A stretch of DNA of 64,000 bases, from positions 31,131-95,130 of the forward strand of contig JABGVH010000148.1 of assembly GCA_018646195.1 (NCBI GenBank), given 5' to 3'. The DNA comes from Halobacteriovoraceae bacterium (GTDB lineage Bacteria; Bdellovibrionota; Bacteriovoracia; Bacteriovoracales; Bacteriovoracaceae). Within the stretch, counting starts at the first letter, position 1. Each line of letters begins with the position of its first letter. Both the position numbers and the translations under genes were made by a program. The notes beneath the pieces are model-generated. The model did not search any database. It saw only the letters and a program-made list of their open reading frames with translations, and was not told the DNA's origin. Positions 19,275-28,002 of this stretch are shown here, piece after piece.

Positions 19275-19277
19275 ACT
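19272..19277 (+). promoter_or_regulatory. Leaderless-type -10 box inside the lepA operon
   Basis: TAAACT overlaps the lepA stop codon and lies exactly 6 nt before the ATG at 19284. TTGCAG at 19249-19254 sits at a 17-nt -35 distance. No Shine-Dalgarno is present, so the downstream gene may have its own leaderless transcript. Confidence 0.4.
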
Positions 19278-19283
19278 AGCCCT

Positions 19284-19910
19284 ATGCAAATTGAACTGTT
19301 TCAACATTTAGACCGCGCACTCCAGGAATACTCTGAAGGGGATCACTATAAGACTTTGATCGAGGCCAAGGATGAGTACTTTAAAATCACTGGTGGCGCC
19401 AATGAAGAAGATGAGGACTACGAGAGTCGCATGTCCTCTTTTAACGATTGGTATGTACTTCAATTTATTTCTCGCCGGGGTACCCGAACTGTTATGCGGG
19501 ATTACTTAGAGAAGCAACAGCCTTCGGATCAAGTTTCTGAAAGTCTACTCAATGTTAACCATTCTCTTTTTGAATACACTGGCACCAATATGCGAAAGCA
19601 GTTGGTACTCAAAGATATTCTCCATGATAAAAAAGTGATCTTAAGTAAAGATCATGCCCAGCCAGCACTTTTGAAAAATGATCTTTTTTTAGGAAGAGTC
19701 CTTCAATTTGAGGGCGGGGCCTATTTAATGGATGGCAAAAGGATTATTCCTAAAGAAGTTCGCTCTATCTTGCAGAAGCAGGCCAAGAAAGTTCGAAAAC
19801 TTAAAGATGCAAAAGAAGAGGCCAGTTATCTACTTGAAGTTGAATCGCTAAAAACTAAATGGCTGCGCTATGGCCATATCGATGCCTCTAAAATATTTGT
19901 ATTTAGCTAA
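19284..19910 (+). CDS. Cytoplasmic protein of unknown function
   Basis: A 208-residue charged protein without signal peptide or membrane helix. It contains a conserved-looking acidic N-terminal helix pair (residues 1-60), a middle segment with a leucine-glycine-arginine beta pattern (LGRVLQFEGG near 150), and a lysine-rich helix before a C-terminal YGHIDASKIF segment. I recognise no domain. It is sandwiched between lepA and a glycosyltransferase gene (2 bases apart), so it is probably part of that transcription unit. Confidence 0.65.
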   Translation: MQIELFQHLDRALQEYSEGDHYKTLIEAKDEYFKITGGANEEDEDYESRMSSFNDWYVLQFISRRGTRTVMRDYLEKQQPSDQVSESLLNVNHSLFEYTGTNMRKQLVLKDILHDKKVILSKDHAQPALLKNDLFLGRVLQFEGGAYLMDGKRIIPKEVRSILQKQAKKVRKLKDAKEEASYLLEVESLKTKWLRYGHIDASKIFVFS

Positions 19911-19912
19911 AA

Positions 19913-20968
19913 ATGCCAACCAACACTCCCGTTAATATTTTTGGTTTCACGCTGCTCCGGAATGGAGTTAAGTACGATTACTGTTTTCGAGAGTGCTTAA
20001 AATCGATGGCGGCAGTCTGCCAAAGTGTTTATCTTGCCCTCGGTAAGAGTGAAGATGGCACAGAAGAAGCCGTCGCCGACTTAGAGTTTTTAAAAATTCA
20101 ACCAACAGTCTGGGATGAATCGTTGAGAGAAGGTGGATTAATCCTCTCCAAGGAAACTAATACCGCCCTTAGTTTTTTAAGGTCCGAGCAGCAAAGCACA
20201 CCAGCAGCTTGGGGTATCTATCTTCAATGTGATGAGGTTTTCCACGAAGAAGATTACCAATTAATTCGCGACGATTTACAAAAAGCTGAAGAGCAGGGCT
20301 GTGATGTCGTTCGTTTCCGCTACCTGCACTTTTGGCAATCACACGGAAAAATTGCGATAAATAAGAAATGGTATCCCCAGGAGATTCGAGCGGTTCGCCT
20401 TGATAACTCAATCGAATCTTGGGGAGACGCTCAAAGTTTTCGAAATTTCACCAAGGCCTATGAGTCTGATGCCCGTATCTTTCATTATGGTCATGTTAGG
20501 GAAGAAGATAAGTATAGCGAAAAGAAGGCCGATATATTAAAGCTCTATCATTCAGATGAAAAAATGGCGAAATACAAACGCCGTGAGAAGCGCTTTGATG
20601 ACTTAACAGAGACACTTGAGTTCCGAGGCAATCACCCCCTACTAATGAAAGAGCGGATCGAAAAAATGGGAGAGTCGTTTGCTTTTCCTAGAGTCGAGCT
20701 GGTCAGCATTGTAGGACGTGAGAGTGATTATTCCGCCGCCTTGGTAAAAAAAATTAATGCGGAAAAAATTATCTGGGTTGAGGGCCTGAAAGAACTTTCA
20801 AAAAGCCAGAGAGAGTGCACTGTAATTATGAATCCGGGCTTTTTCGACAAACTACTGCGCCCTTCGAAAATTCCTGCTCAAATGCGCTCAAAATTGTCCA
20901 GACCTTGGACCAATGATTTCTTACTGACCTTAAAACTTTCTGAGTCTGGCGTTAGTCTAACGGCTTAA
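19913..20968 (+). CDS. Glycosyltransferase family 2-like protein with C-terminal extension
   Basis: A 351-residue putative glycosyltransferase. The first 240 residues match, segment by segment, the protein coded at 29246-30139 in this window: GFTLLRNG, GLILSKETNTAL, QCDEVFHEEDY, FRYLHFW, ESWGDAQSFR and IFHYGH. The acidic CDE triplet sits where GT2 enzymes have the metal-binding DxD. The last 90 residues are absent from the paralogue and may form an extra alpha/beta domain. Substrate unknown; nearby UDP-glucose dehydrogenase and a flippase-like gene suggest an envelope polysaccharide. It converges with the flippase-like gene, overlapping it by 4 bases. Confidence 0.65.
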   Translation: MPTNTPVNIFGFTLLRNGVKYDYCFRECLKSMAAVCQSVYLALGKSEDGTEEAVADLEFLKIQPTVWDESLREGGLILSKETNTALSFLRSEQQSTPAAWGIYLQCDEVFHEEDYQLIRDDLQKAEEQGCDVVRFRYLHFWQSHGKIAINKKWYPQEIRAVRLDNSIESWGDAQSFRNFTKAYESDARIFHYGHVREEDKYSEKKADILKLYHSDEKMAKYKRREKRFDDLTETLEFRGNHPLLMKERIEKMGESFAFPRVELVSIVGRESDYSAALVKKINAEKIIWVEGLKELSKSQRECTVIMNPGFFDKLLRPSKIPAQMRSKLSRPWTNDFLLTLKLSESGVSLTA

Positions 20969-21939
20969 GACTGAGCTTCTAGATTTTCAAATTCTTTTGT
21001 TTCACTAAGCGAGTGTTTTTTACCCGAAAGCATATAGGGAATAAAGCCTAAGAGATTGATTGAAATCATGCAGAGAAAATAGAGGTTAAAGAAAGATGAG
21101 CCGCCTTGAATTCCAAAGAGTGAGAAGAGTTCTTGAAAAGCAACATGACCGGTCCCAAGCCCCGCTGGCGTAATGGGAATCGCCACCGCAATGAAGCCAA
21201 TGGGAATAAAGGTAAAGACGTGGGGTAGTGAGACTTCAACACCGTAGAACGGGCTACTAATAAAATAGAAGGCCAGAATATTGCTAAATTGAAGTGCCAT
21301 ACTCATCGCCAAGCAAGTGAAGACGGCTTTTTTATGCCTTCCTATTAACCAAACCTGTTGAAGGGTATTGTGAATAAATTTTCCCAATTTAGGAATTACC
21401 AAACAATATTTTAAGATAAGTTCTTGGATTGAGCGCTTTAAAAAAAGAGTCGCGAAAAAAACAATGACGCCTGCAAATAATAAGAAATTAAAATGCAAGA
21501 GGTTCTTAATTTTGGGACTGACTGCGATTACCGCATTGTAATTAAAAATACTGAAAAGGCCTAAGAGAAAGAGCAACCCAAAGAGCCCCAAAATTCGGTC
21601 CATCAAGACAGAAGTGAGGAGATAAGTCTTACTTAAATTCTTATCGAGATCGCGGGCGTAGAGCATTTTAATAAAATCGCCGGTGACGGCACCGGGCAAT
21701 ACAGAGTTAAAAAAGAGACCAATCCAAGTCAGACGGATCATCGACCAAGCTGGCAATGGGGCTTGAGTTCCGATTCGCAGCAATATTTTCCACCTGAATG
21801 AGGAAAAAAGCGCCTGACAGAATATGCAGGTCAGGCAGGCCAGCCAGCCATATCCCATATGTAATGACTTACCGACTAAACTGAAGTCCAGCTTACCGCT
21901 TCTAAAAAGCCAGTACATAATGCCAACCGCTAGACTCAA
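20965..21939 (-). CDS. Flippase-like integral membrane protein (LPG synthase TM / UPF0104 family)
   Basis: A 324-residue protein with about eight transmembrane helices, matching the lysylphosphatidylglycerol-synthase-TM family (AglD/YbhN-like), whose members flip or transfer lipid-linked groups. Family traits visible are the SSFRWKILLR segment early on, the NSVLPGAVTGDFIKMLYARD loop, and the P-I-T-P-A-G-L-G-T segment late in the chain. The longest frame begins with TTG at 21939; an internal ATG at 21918 is an alternative start and neither has a clear Shine-Dalgarno. It diverges from ugd, consistent with polysaccharide or lipid-linked sugar work. Confidence 0.75.
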   Translation of the reverse strand: MSLAVGIMYWLFRSGKLDFSLVGKSLHMGYGWLACLTCIFCQALFSSFRWKILLRIGTQAPLPAWSMIRLTWIGLFFNSVLPGAVTGDFIKMLYARDLDKNLSKTYLLTSVLMDRILGLFGLLFLLGLFSIFNYNAVIAVSPKIKNLLHFNFLLFAGVIVFFATLFLKRSIQELILKYCLVIPKLGKFIHNTLQQVWLIGRHKKAVFTCLAMSMALQFSNILAFYFISSPFYGVEVSLPHVFTFIPIGFIAVAIPITPAGLGTGHVAFQELFSLFGIQGGSSFFNLYFLCMISINLLGFIPYMLSGKKHSLSETKEFENLEAQS

Positions 21940-22006
21940 TTTTAAAATATTTTTTACTGTATTAATTTACTCACCGCCATAAATACCTGAGGAAATGGTT
22001 CCTCGC

Positions 22007-22033
22007 TTACCAAATAGTAATCAGTGGTATAAT
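22007..22033 (+). promoter_or_regulatory. Extended -10 promoter of ugd
   Basis: TGGTATAAT places a perfect TATAAT at 22028-22033 with a TGn extension. TTACCA at 22007-22012 is a 4/6 -35 at 15-nt spacing. The predicted transcript starts near 22040, at the foot of the leader stem-loop. Confidence 0.55.
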
Positions 22034-22043
22034 GTTCCTTGGT

Positions 22044-22065
22044 ATCTTACCCAATAGGTTAAGAT
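22044..22065 (+). other. Leader stem-loop of ugd mRNA
   Basis: ATCTTACCC (22044-22052) and GGTTAAGAT (22057-22065) pair with one mismatch around an AATA loop. It begins within a few bases of the predicted transcript start, so it could protect the 5' end. It does not cover the ribosome-binding site. Confidence 0.4.
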
Positions 22066-22090
22066 CGTGAAACCGAATTTTGGAGTTTTA

Positions 22091-23419
22091 ATGAAAGTTA
22101 CAGTTATTGGAACAGGTTACGTCGGTCTCGTATCGGGAACTTGTTTTGCTGAAATTGGTCATCAAGTCACCTGTGTTGATATTGACCCAGCTAAAATAAA
22201 AATGTTGGAAGAAGGTCTTTGTCCCATATATGAGCCAGGGCTGACCGATATCTTACATCGTGGAACCAAGTCCGGGCGTTTAAAGTTTTCAACTAGCTAT
22301 GAATCCGTCGGCCAGGCCAAAGCGATTTTCTTGGCAGTAGGCACCCCTTCGTTACCGGATGGTCAGGCCAATCTCGAGTACCTTAATTCTGCCGCAGTAT
22401 CAGTGGCCAAAGAGCTGAGTCAAGGGGCGGTTGTCGTCATCAAATCTACAGTTCCAGTGGGAACTTCAACAAAACTTCGCCAGCTGATAGCTGAAAATAC
22501 CAAGGAAGAGTTCTACCTGGTCAATAACCCTGAATTTTTAAAAGAGGGAACAGCGGTCGAAGATTTTATGCGACCGGACCGAGTGATCATTGGATATAAA
22601 GAAAAAGCAGCGGCTGACGTAATGGATGAATTGTATTCTTCGCTATTGCGGCAAGGGAATCCTCTTTATAAAATGAGTAATCTTTCGGCTGAAATGAGTA
22701 AGTACGCCGCCAATTGTTTTCTTGCCACTAAAATAAGCTTTATAAATGAAGTCGCAAAGCTTTGTGATTCTGTTGGCGCCGATATCGAAGAAGTGCGCAA
22801 CGGTATCTCAAGCGATAAGAGAATTGGAGGTCATTTTCTCTATCCAGGTCCTGGATACGGTGGTTCTTGCTTTCCTAAAGATGTGCAAGCCCTAGTTTTT
22901 ACCGCTAAGGAAAATGAGCAAGATTTTAAAATTGTTCGTGCCACAGAAGAAGTTAATAATGAGCAAAAAACATATATGTTCCAAAAAATGTTAAAACATT
23001 TTGATGGAGACCTCAAAGGTAAGAAATTTGCATTTTGGGGAGTGGCGTTCAAGGCCAATACCGACGATGTCCGCGAAGCACCGGCGATCTATATGGCACG
23101 CGCCTTAGTTGAAGCAGGTGCTACCGTAAATTATTTTGATCCAGTAGCCGCTGAAAATTATAGTAAAACGATGAAGTCTTTTCCTGAAACTGATGGGAAA
23201 CTTAATTCTTTTCCTAATAAATACGATTGCCTCGATAATTGTGACGGATTGGTAACAATGACTGAGTGGCGTGAATTTCGAAATCCCGACTTAAAACTTG
23301 TTAAAGAAAAGCTAGGCAAGGCAGTCATTTTCGATGCTCGAAATTTATACGATACTCAAAAAGTTCTGTGCTCCGGTTTTGATTACTATGCAATCGGTAA
23401 ACACGTAGAACAAAACTAA
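22091..23419 (+). CDS. ugd: UDP-glucose 6-dehydrogenase
   Basis: Oxidises UDP-glucose to UDP-glucuronate with two NAD+, supplying acidic sugars for envelope polysaccharides. The N-terminal Rossmann fold starts GTGYVGLV; the catalytic cysteine is C260 in GPGYGGSCFPKD; the C-terminal UDP-binding domain contains WGVAFKANTDDVREAP. The frame is open from 22067, but GGAG 7 nt before the ATG at 22091 and the fold start MKVTVIG favour 22091 (442 residues). The nitrilase-family gene follows one base after the stop. Confidence 0.93.
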   Translation: MKVTVIGTGYVGLVSGTCFAEIGHQVTCVDIDPAKIKMLEEGLCPIYEPGLTDILHRGTKSGRLKFSTSYESVGQAKAIFLAVGTPSLPDGQANLEYLNSAAVSVAKELSQGAVVVIKSTVPVGTSTKLRQLIAENTKEEFYLVNNPEFLKEGTAVEDFMRPDRVIIGYKEKAAADVMDELYSSLLRQGNPLYKMSNLSAEMSKYAANCFLATKISFINEVAKLCDSVGADIEEVRNGISSDKRIGGHFLYPGPGYGGSCFPKDVQALVFTAKENEQDFKIVRATEEVNNEQKTYMFQKMLKHFDGDLKGKKFAFWGVAFKANTDDVREAPAIYMARALVEAGATVNYFDPVAAENYSKTMKSFPETDGKLNSFPNKYDCLDNCDGLVTMTEWREFRNPDLKLVKEKLGKAVIFDARNLYDTQKVLCSGFDYYAIGKHVEQN

Positions 23420-23420
23420 T

Positions 23421-24209
23421 ATGAAGATAGGTATTTTTCAGCTGACTTCGGCGTTAGACTATAAGCAAAATCTCGAAAAAATTTCGGCCTGTCTTGTAGA
23501 GGCCAATGCTCAATCGGTAGAGGCACTTTTTCTACCTGAATGCTTCTATTCGATGTCCGATGGCAGCGAACCAACGCCCTTCCTTATTCATGATGATAAT
23601 GAGCATTACAAGAATATTCAAACTCTGGCGAAAGAAAGCGGGATTTATCTTTTGGGTGGCAGCGCCGCTACCTCCAAAAATAAAAGTATCGTCAACCGCG
23701 CCTATAACTTTGACCCTAGCGGAAAAGACCTAGGCTTTTATGACAAGCGCCACCTTTTCTCATGTGACATTACGAAAGATGGTGTTCAGAAAAAAATAAA
23801 TGAAGGGGATATTTACAGTCCAGGAGCTCAGTCCAAAATTATTGAAGCAGGACCTTTAAAAATTGGATTGGGTATTTGCGTCGACCTGCGTTTTTCTGAA
23901 CTGGCCCACGATTACCGAATGAAGGGTGCCAATCTTTTAACATTCTCATCTGCTTTTACGGTACCTACCGGCAAGGCACATTGGCATACACTTTTGCGGG
24001 CAAGAGCGATAGAGAACCAACTCTTTGTAGTCGCTCCCGCTCAATACGGTCGCCACAATGCTAAAATTTCTACTTATGGCCATTCTTTGATTATAGATCC
24101 ATGGGGTGAAGTATTAGCGGATGCCGGTGAAGGGGAAAAGTTGATTACTGCAGAGATTGACCTCACCCAATTGGATCGAGTGAGGTCATCTGTCATTATG
24201 AATAGGTAG
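23421..24209 (+). CDS. Carbon-nitrogen hydrolase (nitrilase superfamily, Nit-type amidase)
   Basis: A 262-residue cytosolic amidohydrolase of the nitrilase superfamily. The catalytic triad is E40 (FLPEC), K109 (YDKRHLF) and C153 (GLGICVDLRF). The length and the YDKRHLF motif match the Nit/omega-amidase branch, including bacterial deaminated-glutathione amidases. Which of these is the true substrate is not decided by sequence. Co-transcribed with ugd (1-base gap), with no obvious pathway link. Confidence 0.88.
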   Translation: MKIGIFQLTSALDYKQNLEKISACLVEANAQSVEALFLPECFYSMSDGSEPTPFLIHDDNEHYKNIQTLAKESGIYLLGGSAATSKNKSIVNRAYNFDPSGKDLGFYDKRHLFSCDITKDGVQKKINEGDIYSPGAQSKIIEAGPLKIGLGICVDLRFSELAHDYRMKGANLLTFSSAFTVPTGKAHWHTLLRARAIENQLFVVAPAQYGRHNAKISTYGHSLIIDPWGEVLADAGEGEKLITAEIDLTQLDRVRSSVIMNR

Positions 24210-24229
24210 TAAAACAGAGAGGGGCAAGT

Positions 24230-27169
24230 CTACTCGGCCTTCCCACCACTTTCATTATGTTTCTCAATTGCATCTTGATATTCTTTGATTCGACCACGGT
24301 TACTAGAGAGGGGATCATCGCCCTTATCACCTAGAGATTTCTTAATTTGTCCGTGTTCGTCTTCGTCAAAATCTTCATTACTACAACCACCTTCAGCTCC
24401 GGCTTTGGTCACCATCGCTTCAAGTCCCTCGAGGGAGGCCATGCGGTCTTGCAGTACTTGCATTAGGACTTCACCAAATTGAATTTTTCCGTCCTTCATA
24501 TAGTACTTACTTGGAATGCCGGCCATCTTAAGCATTTGCTGGGCCAGTTGATCACCACCGCCGACTATATAGGCCGAGTTGAAGACTGAATCCATTGAGC
24601 AAGTTTGTCCGCCACAGACATCTTTCATCCATTGACCGAAGACACCAAAGCCATGTTCACCTTGATACTGTGGCCCCAACTTCATATCAGAACCTAATTT
24701 TCCAATAGGAGTTAAGAAGCGACCTTTAAGACCATCTTCTGCGGCATGCAGATTATGCAATTCTTTGTAGTCTCCAAAGAAAGCAAGGGCATCTTTTTGT
24801 TGCTTATTAAACTTATTAAAGAGGTCTTTTTTTTCAGAGTCTTTATAAAGATCCTGCATCCCCTGGTACATATGCTGATACTTCCCAAAACGTGAATGGG
24901 CGTTTTTATTATCTTCATCGTCGACGGCCGTGCTATCGAAATCCACCATAGTGCCCTTTACGAAATCGAAGGATTGCTGAGGATTGAAAGAAAAACCTGT
25001 AACTTCTTCAACACGCTCGAGAAGGGGAGCTTTTCCACCTTCTGCTTCAGCTTCTTCCCCTCTAAGGAAGTTAACAAAATCGTCAGAAGTCGCTTGCTCA
25101 TTTCGACATGACTGATCTGGTTTAGGATGAACTTTATTCACTTGAGGAAGTCTATTATCCTGGCCACAAATCATTTGAGTCATAATCGCCTGCATCTCTC
25201 CTTGCTGCTTGTCTTCTATAGCAGAGATCTTGTCTTGTATTTGATGCATTTGTTTTAGAATTTCAGCTCTCGATTCGTCTTTTGTAGGATCGAATTGTTT
25301 TAAATTTGTAATGAAGGCCTTAGTGTTATCTAAGTCTCCGCCATACTTAAGAATATCTTTTTGGCGGTCTTCTAATTTAAAACCATTCTTTTCTAATCCC
25401 TTCATATCGCCATCGATATCAATTTTCTGATACTCTTCGATCGCTAGCATGGCCCTTTTTTGCATAGAACCAAATTTATCGTGGTTGTAGTGCAGTATGG
25501 TTCCATCGAGAATCTGGCGGCCGTCGTCACCTTTCTTATCGGTACCTACAAGGCCATTCAATTGATCTTTAATATATTCAAGTTTTTGGTATTTTTCTTT
25601 GACCTTCTTCAGTGCTGACTTGGTTCCAGGAGGAAGGATAAGTGCATTATTGTCTTTCCTGGCGGCATCGACATAAGCTTTTCTAGCAACTTCTACAGGA
25701 ATATCCTCTAGCGCCTTCTTATGTTGTTTAATCTCTTCAATCGCCGCAACTCTCATCAACATATACATCAATCTCTTATTATTGTTGATGTCATGGCGAA
25801 TCTGATTGTATTTTTTCTGGTTATTAGCAGCTTGTGTTTTATTTGAAGAATCACAATTGAATTCTTCTTGACCATAGTATTTTCCAAGAATATCTTTTGG
25901 ATTTGGATTGGCACACTTATCATCGATAACACTTTGAGCGTCGTTATCTAATTTCTGAGCGTACTTTTCTTGCTTATCCATCGCCGTATCATAGTTTGAC
26001 TTGGCCTCATTTTTTGCAGCTTCAGCCGAGGACATAGCAGCGCCATATCGTCCTACCGAAGAACTAAGGTCTTCCATAGTAAATGGTTCGGAAACCTTCA
26101 CTAGATCGGCATTTAAAACACTGCTGAGACCACGGTCAAAGCCTGACTTATTTTTATCAAAAGCTGCGCCTATCGCTTTCACTTTCGGTTTTACAGCAGC
26201 TAGCTTATCTGAAATTTGAGTTTTATGATGGTCTCGTTTTTCTTCATAGCCTTTCTTCATGTCCATTAATTGATCGTATTTAATTTTGTTCCTGACTTTA
26301 GGTAGGTTGGCCTTGAATTGATCAGCATCTACACCTGCCATAGCATCAGTCATCTGCGCCTCAAAGCTTGTGATCTGCTCGTCGATGTCGGCGTGTACGT
26401 CTTTATTATATTCAGTTTTAGCGGCAGATAGTTCGGCAACTCTTGTTTCAAGTTCAAGATAGCTCGAAAATTTACCGGTATTGTTCTCTATAAAAGCACT
26501 AGGGGTAACGTCTCCAAGAGCCGCCATCTCACTGGCTTTTTGCTGAACAAGTGAATCTTTAGCCTTGGCCTTTTTGTCATGACTTTTAACAAAACCTTCA
26601 GCCGATTTCATTTCCTCGTAGGCGTCCCGGTTTTCTCCTTCAGAGAAAAACTCGAAGTCTTTATCGGCAGCTTCCATAGTCGCCATTTTTGAGTCGACTT
26701 TGTTGTCAAAGAGATTGGTCACCGTTTTATTGGCAGGAGTTTCTTTTAGCTCCGCCAGTTTGGCTTCTTTTTGGCTATCCCAATTAGCACCAGCACAGCG
26801 AGGGGTGATATTGTCTAATGCCCCGAGTGTTTTAAAATTAAAATTGAAGGGAGATTGTAAGGCGGCCATTTCTATACAAGCGGCCTTGGCTTCGGCATTG
26901 GAAATTTTTTCACAATCCTTACCAGCGTAGTAGTCGTCGATGTTAGTACTGGCCTTTTGCAAGAGTCCATTTTCTCCATTCCATCGTTCCCTTAGGGCCG
27001 CTTTATCGGCATTGCTTTTGGCCGCAAAGTCGCTCATGGAAAGACCTCCCAATTGGGCCGGGCCCATATTGGCAATATCCGGTAGCTCCTGACCGCAGCC
27101 CATAAGGCCTACAAGTAGAAGAGGAAAAAGACGTGGCAAACGGTAAAGAAAAGACTTTGGCCCTTTCAT
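24230..27169 (-). CDS. Very large helical lipoprotein of unknown function
   Basis: A 979-residue predicted lipoprotein. The signal ends LVGLMGC with lipid cysteine about residue 25. The rest is highly charged (lysine, glutamate, aspartate) and almost wholly helical with long coiled-coil stretches; aromatic residues increase after about residue 690. Four-cysteine spacing late in the chain (VCGGQTCS near 870, GGCSNED near 930) suggests disulfides in a compact C-terminal domain. AGGAG before the ATG supports the start. I recognise no family. Its size and lipid anchor suggest a periplasm-spanning or surface structural role, as inference. Confidence 0.75.
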   Translation of the reverse strand: MKGPKSFLYRLPRLFPLLLVGLMGCGQELPDIANMGPAQLGGLSMSDFAAKSNADKAALRERWNGENGLLQKASTNIDDYYAGKDCEKISNAEAKAACIEMAALQSPFNFNFKTLGALDNITPRCAGANWDSQKEAKLAELKETPANKTVTNLFDNKVDSKMATMEAADKDFEFFSEGENRDAYEEMKSAEGFVKSHDKKAKAKDSLVQQKASEMAALGDVTPSAFIENNTGKFSSYLELETRVAELSAAKTEYNKDVHADIDEQITSFEAQMTDAMAGVDADQFKANLPKVRNKIKYDQLMDMKKGYEEKRDHHKTQISDKLAAVKPKVKAIGAAFDKNKSGFDRGLSSVLNADLVKVSEPFTMEDLSSSVGRYGAAMSSAEAAKNEAKSNYDTAMDKQEKYAQKLDNDAQSVIDDKCANPNPKDILGKYYGQEEFNCDSSNKTQAANNQKKYNQIRHDINNNKRLMYMLMRVAAIEEIKQHKKALEDIPVEVARKAYVDAARKDNNALILPPGTKSALKKVKEKYQKLEYIKDQLNGLVGTDKKGDDGRQILDGTILHYNHDKFGSMQKRAMLAIEEYQKIDIDGDMKGLEKNGFKLEDRQKDILKYGGDLDNTKAFITNLKQFDPTKDESRAEILKQMHQIQDKISAIEDKQQGEMQAIMTQMICGQDNRLPQVNKVHPKPDQSCRNEQATSDDFVNFLRGEEAEAEGGKAPLLERVEEVTGFSFNPQQSFDFVKGTMVDFDSTAVDDEDNKNAHSRFGKYQHMYQGMQDLYKDSEKKDLFNKFNKQQKDALAFFGDYKELHNLHAAEDGLKGRFLTPIGKLGSDMKLGPQYQGEHGFGVFGQWMKDVCGGQTCSMDSVFNSAYIVGGGDQLAQQMLKMAGIPSKYYMKDGKIQFGEVLMQVLQDRMASLEGLEAMVTKAGAEGGCSNEDFDEDEHGQIKKSLGDKGDDPLSSNRGRIKEYQDAIEKHNESGGKAE

Positions 27170-27259
27170 AAGTAACTCCTAACAAAAATTAGTACTTAAA
27201 TTTCTCTCATTTCCTATTCGGCCATTGACTGAAATAACTTGAGTGATTTCCTATTGAAT

Positions 27260-27289
27260 TTGTAAGTGACTGTAATTGCTTAGTATGAT
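27260..27289 (+). promoter_or_regulatory. Probable promoter of the gene at 27388
   Basis: TTGTAA (27260-27265), 18-nt spacer and TATGAT (27284-27289). The predicted start near 27296 falls at the left arm of the leader inverted repeat. This lies in the 218-base region divergent from the large lipoprotein gene. Confidence 0.45.
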
Positions 27290-27291
27290 TT

Positions 27292-27384
27292 GGGACTCCC
27301 AGTATCTTTTATAGGATATCGATAATGCGCTGCACAATTAGGCCATGCTTTGATAGACTCCCCCAGAATCACTACTGGAGTCCC
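27292..27384 (+). other. Structured leader that pairs with its own ribosome-binding site
   Basis: GGGACTCCCAGTA (27292-27304) is complementary to TACTGGAGTCCC (27373-27384) with a single bulged C, and the right arm contains the GGAG Shine-Dalgarno of the ATG at 27388. A second copy of the left element, GACTCCCCCAG (27356-27366), can pair with CTGGAGTC (27375-27382) in a small local hairpin instead. The two foldings exclude each other. Confidence 0.5.
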
Positions 27385-27387
27385 ATT

Positions 27388-28002
27388 ATGAAAACCCCTT
27401 TCCAAGTATTGGTCCTTTTCCTTCTCTGCTTTAATTTAATGGCAAAAGAAAAAGTCGCCGAAACTAAATTCCTGGCCCATGGCCACAAAACCACCCACGA
27501 CAACGGAAGAGTTGAAAATCTTCCCTACGCCTCTATTTCAATTAATCTTGAAAAACTAATTGGTGAGAAGAAGTTTTTCTCACTGGGAAGTATGGAAAGT
27601 AAAATTGTACTTGAAGGTAATCAGGTCTATCTGAATTCTCCCAAAGGCGAAGAGATGATTCATTTAGGTGAAGCAGATTACATAACTTTCGGAGGAAAGA
27701 TTAGTGAAGGCGACGGGCATAAGTACCGCAATATCAATTTTGATTCTATATCTACTATAAAGATGAAGTTAGTTCATCAAAAAGTGAGCCGGCATATATT
27801 ACGGAATATTGGCAGAACCTTTGCTCCCTGGACTTGGGAGATTGAGGCGAGTGCCATTTCTGGTGTTGGTGTTCGAATTTACAAAAGAAAAACAATTCAT
27901 CAAATGATCGAATTTGAAACTGAAGATGGTAGTAAATTCTGTAAGACCCGAAATATGAAAGGTTTAAGAAACCTTATCTTTGCCGCCTGTCCAGAACTTT
28001 AA
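27388..28002 (+). CDS. Exported protein of unknown function
   Basis: A protein of about 204 residues starting at an ATG with GGAG 7 nt upstream; the reading frame is open further upstream (27325) but only the internal start gives a clean signal peptide (MKTPFQVLVLFLLCFNLMA). The mature part looks beta-rich with a basic middle and two cysteines (FCKTR, AACPEL) near the C-terminus that could pair. I recognise no family. It converges with the SGNH hydrolase gene, overlapping by 29 bases. Its leader is folded over the ribosome-binding site. Confidence 0.65.
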   Translation: MKTPFQVLVLFLLCFNLMAKEKVAETKFLAHGHKTTHDNGRVENLPYASISINLEKLIGEKKFFSLGSMESKIVLEGNQVYLNSPKGEEMIHLGEADYITFGGKISEGDGHKYRNINFDSISTIKMKLVHQKVSRHILRNIGRTFAPWTWEIEASAISGVGVRIYKRKTIHQMIEFETEDGSKFCKTRNMKGLRNLIFAACPEL

